Below, in pieces: positions 59,635 to 64,000 of a stretch of DNA of 64,000 bases; the stretch's first letter is position 1; each line of letters begins with the position of its first letter. Source of the stretch: Microbacterium sp. p3-SID336. GTDB lineage: Bacteria > Actinomycetota > Actinomycetes > Actinomycetales > Microbacteriaceae. Position numbers and translations under genes: made by a program. Under the pieces are notes generated by a model that saw only the letters and a list, made by a program, of their open reading frames with translations, was not told the origin of the DNA and did not search any database. The stretch lies in assembly GCF_025143365.1 (NCBI RefSeq), contig NZ_JALXPE010000009.1:15340-79339 (forward strand), in the 5' to 3' direction.

Positions 59635-60834
59635 TCACCGCTCGCGGACGACGGCATCCCAGACAGCGGCGGCCACGTCCCGCTTCGACCCGGTGGCGGT
59701 CCCGGCCACGTCGCCGCTCCGCCCGAGGATGTGCACAGCGTTCTCCGCACTCTCGAAGCCCCGCTCCCAGCCGACCTCGTTCACCACGAGCAGATCCACG
59801 CCCTTGCGCTCCTGCTTCGCGCGCGCCCTCGCCAGCATCTCGGCCTCGTCCTCCGGCGTCTCCGCCGCGAACGCCACGATCACCTGCCCCTCGCGGCGCC
59901 GCGCGGCCAGGCTCGCCACGATGTCCTCGTTCTCCACCAGCTCGATGGCGGGGACGCCGCCGTGCTCCTTCGTCAGCTTGCGGTCGGCGACCGTGACCGG
60001 ACGGTAGTCCGCGACGGCCGCCGCCATCATCACGACCTCGGCCGCGGCAGCCGTCTCCTGCATCGCGTGCGACAGCTCGGCGGCCGTCCCGACCGGGACC
60101 ACGCGGATCGACGGTCGCCGGGCGGCGGCCAGCACGTCGGCGGAGATGTTCGCGGCGACCAGGGTCACCTCGGCCCCCCGCGCAGCGGCCTCCGCGGCGA
60201 GCGCCACCCCCTGCCGTCCGCTGGAGCGGTTGCCGAGGAACCGCACCGGGTCGATCGGCTCGCGCGTGCCCCCGGCGGACACCACGACGCGCACACCGGC
60301 GAGGTCACCGGGACCGAGCAGCGCCTGCGCCGCGGCGAAGACCTCCTCCGGCTCGGCCATCCGGCCGGGGCCGCTGTCTCCGCCCGCGAGCTCGCCCTCC
60401 GCGGGGCCGACGAGGTGAACCCCGCGCTGCTGGAGCGTGGCGATGTTGGCCTGGGTCGCCGGATGCCGCCACATCTCGGTGTGCATCGCAGGGGCCACCA
60501 GGACCGGGGCCTCGGTGGCCAGGAGCGTGGTGCCGAGCAGGTCGTCGGCGATGCCAGCCGTCATCTTCGCGAGGGAGTTCGCGGTCGCGGGCGCCACGAT
60601 CACCAGGTCGGCCTCCTGCCCGAGCGCCACGTGCCGCACGCGGGCCACGTCCTCGTGCACGCTCGTGGTCACCGGATGCCTGCTGATGGCCTCCCACGTC
60701 GGCAGACCCACGAACCGCAGCGCGTCCTCCGTGGGCACCACGGTCACGTCGTGTCCCGCCTTCGTGAGCAGGCGCACCAGGTGCACCGTCTTGTATGCGG
60801 CGATGCCGCCCGTGACCCCGACCACGATGTTCAC
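59635..60834 (-). CDS. coaBC: CoaBC: phosphopantothenoylcysteine decarboxylase/synthetase
   Basis: A 399-residue bifunctional coenzyme A enzyme. The N-terminal FMN-dependent CoaC part has VVGVTGGIAAYKTVHLVRLL, the active-site VAPAMHTEMWRHPATQANIA and PxxxN-type residues. The CoaB part has VVVSAGGTREPIDPVRFLGNRSSGRQG (by position about 190-216) and AAVADYRP. Start GTG 60834 with -10-like CAGAAT (minus strand, 60841-60846) 6 bases upstream; the frame open upstream is in the repeat-rich gap and lacks similarity. It ends 34 bases from the clpB HAIR site. Confidence 0.95.
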   Translation of the reverse strand: MNIVVGVTGGIAAYKTVHLVRLLTKAGHDVTVVPTEDALRFVGLPTWEAISRHPVTTSVHEDVARVRHVALGQEADLVIVAPATANSLAKMTAGIADDLLGTTLLATEAPVLVAPAMHTEMWRHPATQANIATLQQRGVHLVGPAEGELAGGDSGPGRMAEPEEVFAAAQALLGPGDLAGVRVVVSAGGTREPIDPVRFLGNRSSGRQGVALAAEAAARGAEVTLVAANISADVLAAARRPSIRVVPVGTAAELSHAMQETAAAAEVVMMAAAVADYRPVTVADRKLTKEHGGVPAIELVENEDIVASLAARRREGQVIVAFAAETPEDEAEMLARARAKQERKGVDLLVVNEVGWERGFESAENAVHILGRSGDVAGTATGSKRDVAAAVWDAVVRER

Positions 60835-61170
60835 GTTTCGATTCTGCCCCAGGCCGGGTCGCTTCGGGTCGGACGGCCCATCCTGCGGCCACGCCGCCCG
60901 CCACCCGCAGCGACGCCGACCCTGCGGCCGCGCCCGGGATCCCGACCGGGCCCCCGCCGCCGCGTCCCTGTCATACGCCCGCCCCACCGCAGCGACGCCG
61001 CCCCCAGCGACCCCGCGGCCGCGATGCCGGATCCCGATCAGGTCGCCGCCGCCGGGTCCCGGTTACGCCGCCCGCGAGCTCCACCCCCGCTCGCGGCGCC
61101 ATGCCCGGCGAAGGGTCTCCTCGGGCGAGCTCCGGCCCCGCGGCACGCGCCGCGACCTAGACTCGGGAGG
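60835..61170. other. 336-base intergenic stretch with an imperfect duplication
   Basis: Between divergent coaBC and the NRDE gene. Positions about 60901-60983 and 60984-61070 share CACC(C)GCAGCGACGCCG, then CTGCGGCCGCG / CCGCGGCCGCG and GGGATCCCGACC / GGATCCCGATCA in the same order, suggesting an old tandem duplication of about 85 bases. No credible gene. Confidence 0.5.
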
Positions 61171-61872
61171 GTGTGCACGGTCGTGATCGATGTCGAGAGT
61201 GCCGGTTCCGCACGGCTGCTGGCCGTGCGCGATGAGGACCCGCTTCGGGAGTGGGATGAGCTCGGACCCTGGTGGCCGGACCAGTACGCGGGCGTGGTCG
61301 GCATCCGCGACCGCCGCGCCGGCGGGGCCTGGCTCGCCGTGAACCCCGCGGAGCGGCGGCTGGCCGTGCTGCTCAACCGCGCCGATGTGCAGGACCTCGC
61401 GCCCGGGACGGCGGTGTCGCGCGGCTCGCTGCCGCTGGAGTCGGTGTCGGGCCGCTCCCCGGTGGGGCTCCCCGCAATGCACGGTTTCAATCTGCTGGAG
61501 GTGGGGCCTGCGGGCTCGCGCGTCGTCTCCTGGGACGGCGTGACGCTGCGGGAGACGCCTGTCGTCCCCGGCACGCACATGATCGCGCATGACGATCTCG
61601 ACGACGAGGACACGCCCCGCATCGCCGCCTGGCTGCCGGAGTTCCGCGCCCTGGGACCGGCCGCCCAGAGCGCCGACTGGGCGACAGAGTGGACGGCGCT
61701 GCTCGGTGCGTCTGCAGAGCTGCCTCCCGAGGACGATCGCGCCATCATCCGCGACAACCGTCCGCACGGCTATCCGACGCAGTCGCTGCTGTATGCCGTC
61801 GCGACCGTGACGCCGGAGCGGCTCGAGGTGCGGGACGTGACGCTGCCCTCCCCCGCACACTGGACCGCCTGA
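61171..61872 (+). CDS. NRDE-family (Ser/Thr-rich T10-like) protein
   Basis: A 233-residue protein starting with Cys2 (V/M-C-T-V-V-I-D), followed by LLAVRDEDPLREWDELGPWW (the NRDE-equivalent NRDE/VRDE motif at about 19) and GAWLAVNPAERRLAVLLNR. The family (NRDE, related to TANGO2) has an exposed N-terminal Cys suggestive of an Ntn-type fold. Function in bacteria is unknown; haem or lipid handling has been proposed for eukaryotic relatives. GTG 61171 has -10 TAGACT (61158-61163) 7 bases upstream, so leaderless. Confidence 0.83.
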   Translation: MCTVVIDVESAGSARLLAVRDEDPLREWDELGPWWPDQYAGVVGIRDRRAGGAWLAVNPAERRLAVLLNRADVQDLAPGTAVSRGSLPLESVSGRSPVGLPAMHGFNLLEVGPAGSRVVSWDGVTLRETPVVPGTHMIAHDDLDDEDTPRIAAWLPEFRALGPAAQSADWATEWTALLGASAELPPEDDRAIIRDNRPHGYPTQSLLYAVATVTPERLEVRDVTLPSPAHWTA

Positions 61873-61978
61873 CCCTACGGCCGCCGTCGCGGCGGGCCCG
61901 CGCCACCGCGGAGCCGGATGCAGCCGCGCCCGGCATCAGCACCCCCCCAGTCGCGCCGCAGGGGTCCTTGTGCCCGCG

Positions 61979-62950
61979 TCAGGCGGCAGGCACCGCGTCG
62001 TCGGCGCAGGAGAAGCGGGAGCGATACGCCGTCGGCGTCAGCCCGAGCACGCGCGCGAAGTTCTGTCGCAGCACCGCGGCCGAGCCGAAGCCGCATTCGG
62101 TCGCGATGTGCTCGAGGGGCAGATCCGTGCGCTCCAGCAGGCGCTGCGCGTGGATGATGCGCTGACGGGCGAGCCACGCCGCCGGCGTCGCCCCGTATTC
62201 GGCTTTGAACCGTCGCGCGAAGGTGCGCGGCGACATCAGCGCCTGAGCGGCGAGCTGATCCACCCCGAGGTCCTCGCGCAGGTTCTCCACCGCCCAGTCG
62301 GCGACGGCGGCCAGCGAGTCGGTGGGCACGACCGGGAGCGGACGATCGATGAACTGCGCCTGGCCGCCATCGCGCTGCGGCGGCACCACCATGCGGCGGG
62401 CGATGCGATTCGTGACCTCGGCTCCGAGCTCCTGGCGCAGCAGGTGCAGACACGCATCGATTCCCGCGGCCGTTCCGGCGCTGGTGATGATCCGGTCGTC
62501 CTGCACGAACAGCACGTCCGGATCGATGTCGATCTGCGGGTACATCTCGGCCATGGTGTGCGCATACATCCAGTGGGTCGTGGCCCGACGACCGTCGAGC
62601 ACGCCGGCCGCCGCGAGGATGAACGATCCGCTGCACACGCTCATGACCCACGCGCCGCGCGCGACGGCGGCGCGGGCCAGGTCGACGAGGCGGTCGTCGA
62701 TGCTCCCCCAGACCTCCCTCGGCACGGGGCAGAACACCACGAGGTCGGCGTCGTACGCGAAGGAGAGATCGTGCTCGACGTTGATCGAGAAGCCGATCTT
62801 CGACCGGACGACGCCGGGATCGGGTGCCACGATGCGGAAGTCGAAGTTCGGCACGCCGTCGGCCGAGCGGTCGAGGCCGAAAGCCTCGCAGGCGACACCG
62901 AACTCGAAGGGCGCGAACCCGTCTTGCACGACACAGGCGACCGTCTTCAT
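61979..62950 (-). CDS. GlxA-type AraC-family regulator (DJ-1/PfpI plus HTH)
   Basis: A 323-residue regulator. The N-terminal DJ-1/PfpI-like domain (about 1-180) has the nucleophile-elbow sequence WVMSVCSGSFILAAAGVLDGRRATTHW, as in GlxA proteins. The C-terminal AraC HTH pair (about 215-315) includes LMSPRTFARRFKAEYGATPAAWL and ATECGFGSAAVLRQNFARVLGLTPTAYR. ATG 62950 with GGGAG upstream is preferred over GTG 62956. Divergent from a 53-residue membrane protein across an 86-base region rich in repeated half-sites, presumably its operators. Confidence 0.92.
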   Translation of the reverse strand: MKTVACVVQDGFAPFEFGVACEAFGLDRSADGVPNFDFRIVAPDPGVVRSKIGFSINVEHDLSFAYDADLVVFCPVPREVWGSIDDRLVDLARAAVARGAWVMSVCSGSFILAAAGVLDGRRATTHWMYAHTMAEMYPQIDIDPDVLFVQDDRIITSAGTAAGIDACLHLLRQELGAEVTNRIARRMVVPPQRDGGQAQFIDRPLPVVPTDSLAAVADWAVENLREDLGVDQLAAQALMSPRTFARRFKAEYGATPAAWLARQRIIHAQRLLERTDLPLEHIATECGFGSAAVLRQNFARVLGLTPTAYRSRFSCADDAVPAA

Positions 62951-62964
62951 CCACACTCCCGGAT

Positions 62965-63019
62965 TGGCAGTTTTCTGACGCAGTTGGTCATTTCTGCCAC
63001 TCGTGGCGGTTCTGCGTCA
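62965..63019. promoter_or_regulatory. Repeated half-sites between the GlxA-type regulator and a small gene
   Basis: TGGCAG (62965-62970) faces CTGCCA (62994-62999), and TGACGCAG (62976-62983) faces CTGCGTCA (63012-63019). TGGC(A/G)GTT followed by a CTGCGTCA or CTGACGCA core occurs twice, in a layout typical of AraC-type operators. Confidence 0.5.
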
Positions 63020-63036
63020 AGCGTAGCTTTTCTGCC

Positions 63037-63198
63037 ATGATACTCATCATCGTTCTTCTCGCCATCGCCCTCTGGGCCGCCGTCGCCACCGTCGTGGAAC
63101 TCCGCCGGGACGGATACCGCCGGACACCGACCGAATGGAGCCGTCTCGCGGGGCGGGACGTGCACCAGCAGGCCGAGTCCGGCCACGGCTACCGCTGA
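63037..63198 (+). CDS. Small single-span membrane protein (53 aa), divergent from the GlxA-type gene
   Basis: A 53-residue protein: one span at residues 2-20 (ILIIVLLAIALWAAVATVV), then a basic, polar tail (ELRRDGYRRTPTEWSR). -10 TAGCTT (63024-63029) is 7 bases before the ATG, supporting a leaderless gene. No family recognised. It may be the target of the divergent regulator, although regulators of this kind usually control enzymes. Confidence 0.68.
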   Translation: MILIIVLLAIALWAAVATVVELRRDGYRRTPTEWSRLAGRDVHQQAESGHGYR

Positions 63199-63251
63199 CC
63201 CGCAGACGCGACCTCTCTCCTCGGCAGGAGCTCGCGGCTACGCTCGTGGAC

Positions 63252-64000
63252 ATGAGCGACCCCCAGCAGCCCACCCCGCCGCCCGAGCCCACTCCGCCGT
63301 CCGGCCCCGCCACCCCGCAGCCCGAGCCCGCCGCCCCGCAGCCCGAGCCCGCCGCCCCGCAGCACCAGCCCGCCGCCCCGCAGCACCACGAGCCCGCGCC
63401 AGAACAGCCCGCCGCCGCGCCGCAGCACCTCGCGGCCGAGCCGCAGTACCCCGCAGCGCCGCCGCACACAGGCTTCCCCGCCGGCTCCGTTCATCCCTCC
63501 GGCCCCACGGCATCCCCCTCCGCCACACAGCCGCCGTCCGCGTACCCGACCGCCCCGCCGTCCGCGTACCCCACCGCCGCGCCGTCCGCGTACTCTCCCG
63601 CCCCCGGCGCACCGTACTCCGCCGCAACACCGGGGTCCGCGTATCCGATGACCCCGCAGGCGGCATTCGGCTCCGCACCGGCCGCACCCCGCACCGGCAA
63701 CACTCTCGGGCGGGTCGCGTTCATCGTGGCCCTGGTGACGCTGGCGCTCGACGTCCTGCTCATGCTGGTGCGGCCGTTCGTCTACATGTCAGACCAGGTG
63801 TACACGGTGATCGGTCTCGTCGAGGGTGGCTTCGGTGTCGTGAGCTTCATCGGCTACGCCGCCGCTCTTATCCTCGGCATCATCGCGGCCCGCCGGGCTG
63901 CTCCGCACCTGCTGGCCGGCATCGCCATCGGCGTGGCCGGCGCCGGCCTGGTGAGCCTCGTATTCGCCTGGCTGTCGACGACCTTCTACCGCTTCTTCTG
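63252..64000 (+). CDS. Proline-rich N-terminus membrane protein, cut at the window end
   Basis: The frame runs open from ATG 63252 for 249 codons to the last bases (TG), so the stop is probably just outside. Residues 1-150 are a Pro/Ala/Gln/Tyr-rich disordered region with PEPAAPQ and PPSAYPTA repeats. Three hydrophobic segments follow (about 160-180, 200-222, 227-245). Such layouts occur in many actinobacterial DUF4190-like envelope proteins; no function is assignable. -10 TACGCT (63239-63244) lies 7 bases before the ATG. Confidence 0.8.
   Translation, partial: MSDPQQPTPPPEPTPPSGPATPQPEPAAPQPEPAAPQHQPAAPQHHEPAPEQPAAAPQHLAAEPQYPAAPPHTGFPAGSVHPSGPTASPSATQPPSAYPTAPPSAYPTAAPSAYSPAPGAPYSAATPGSAYPMTPQAAFGSAPAAPRTGNTLGRVAFIVALVTLALDVLLMLVRPFVYMSDQVYTVIGLVEGGFGVVSFIGYAAALILGIIAARRAAPHLLAGIAIGVAGAGLVSLVFAWLSTTFYRFF

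Overview
The window looks like chromosomal DNA of a high-G+C actinobacterium of the Microbacteriaceae, most like Microbacterium. The grounds are very high G+C in every gene, many GTG starts, a fused proline dehydrogenase/aldehyde dehydrogenase, a ClpB with a HAIR-type operator, the coproporphyrin-type haem enzyme set, and a strong habit of leaderless transcription. In about two dozen genes a TANNNT -10 box sits 6 or 7 bases before the ATG or GTG. I see no rRNA, tRNA, transposase, prophage or CRISPR array; this is core and near-core chromosome.

Left part (1-25.7 kb): haem genes cgoX/hemY and hemE diverge from hemA. A vapBC-type pair follows, with the toxin broken by a frameshift. Then come an HhH-GPD protein with a DUF1801 protein, an ABC-F ATPase behind a hairpin-rich leader, an epoxide hydrolase divergent from a WYL regulator, glyS, a peptide transporter, an acetyltransferase, a HIT-like protein, a DHA2 efflux pump, a beta-lactamase-fold protein without its catalytic serine and lysine, an M13 peptidase, a MATE pump, a TrmH-type methyltransferase, and a manganese module (mntH, a small membrane protein, a DtxR/MntR regulator). 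mntH has two dyad operators over its promoter and start codon. A HAD phosphatase, a YdeI-like protein and a 53-residue membrane protein close this part.

Centre (25.7-36.3 kb): a minus-strand operon encodes a peptide-type ABC importer (binding lipoprotein, two permeases, one double ATPase) interleaved with murQ, anmK and a serine hydrolase. Divergent from it are an RpiR/MurR-type regulator and an MFS transporter. Together they read as a system that takes up muropeptides or 1,6-anhydro-MurNAc compounds and converts the sugar to GlcNAc-6-phosphate. Next to it are two tandem paralogues of a membrane-anchored hendecad-repeat protein, a ROK kinase coupled to pyrE, an exonuclease III and a HAD phosphatase.

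Right part (40-64 kb): a 959-residue secreted DNRLRE/LamG protein, a RibD-like reductase, a two-component system overlapping a methyltransferase gene and followed by a BenE transporter, a NatAB-type ABC exporter, putA with a divergent LysR regulator, a glycosyltransferase, a nitroreductase, clpB under a HAIR operator, coaBC, an NRDE protein, a GlxA-type AraC regulator divergent from a tiny membrane protein, and a proline-rich membrane protein cut by the window edge. Two families of intergenic palindromic repeats recur: one with shared termini at 24.0 and 50.1 kb, and one as a tandem pair near 57.1 kb.
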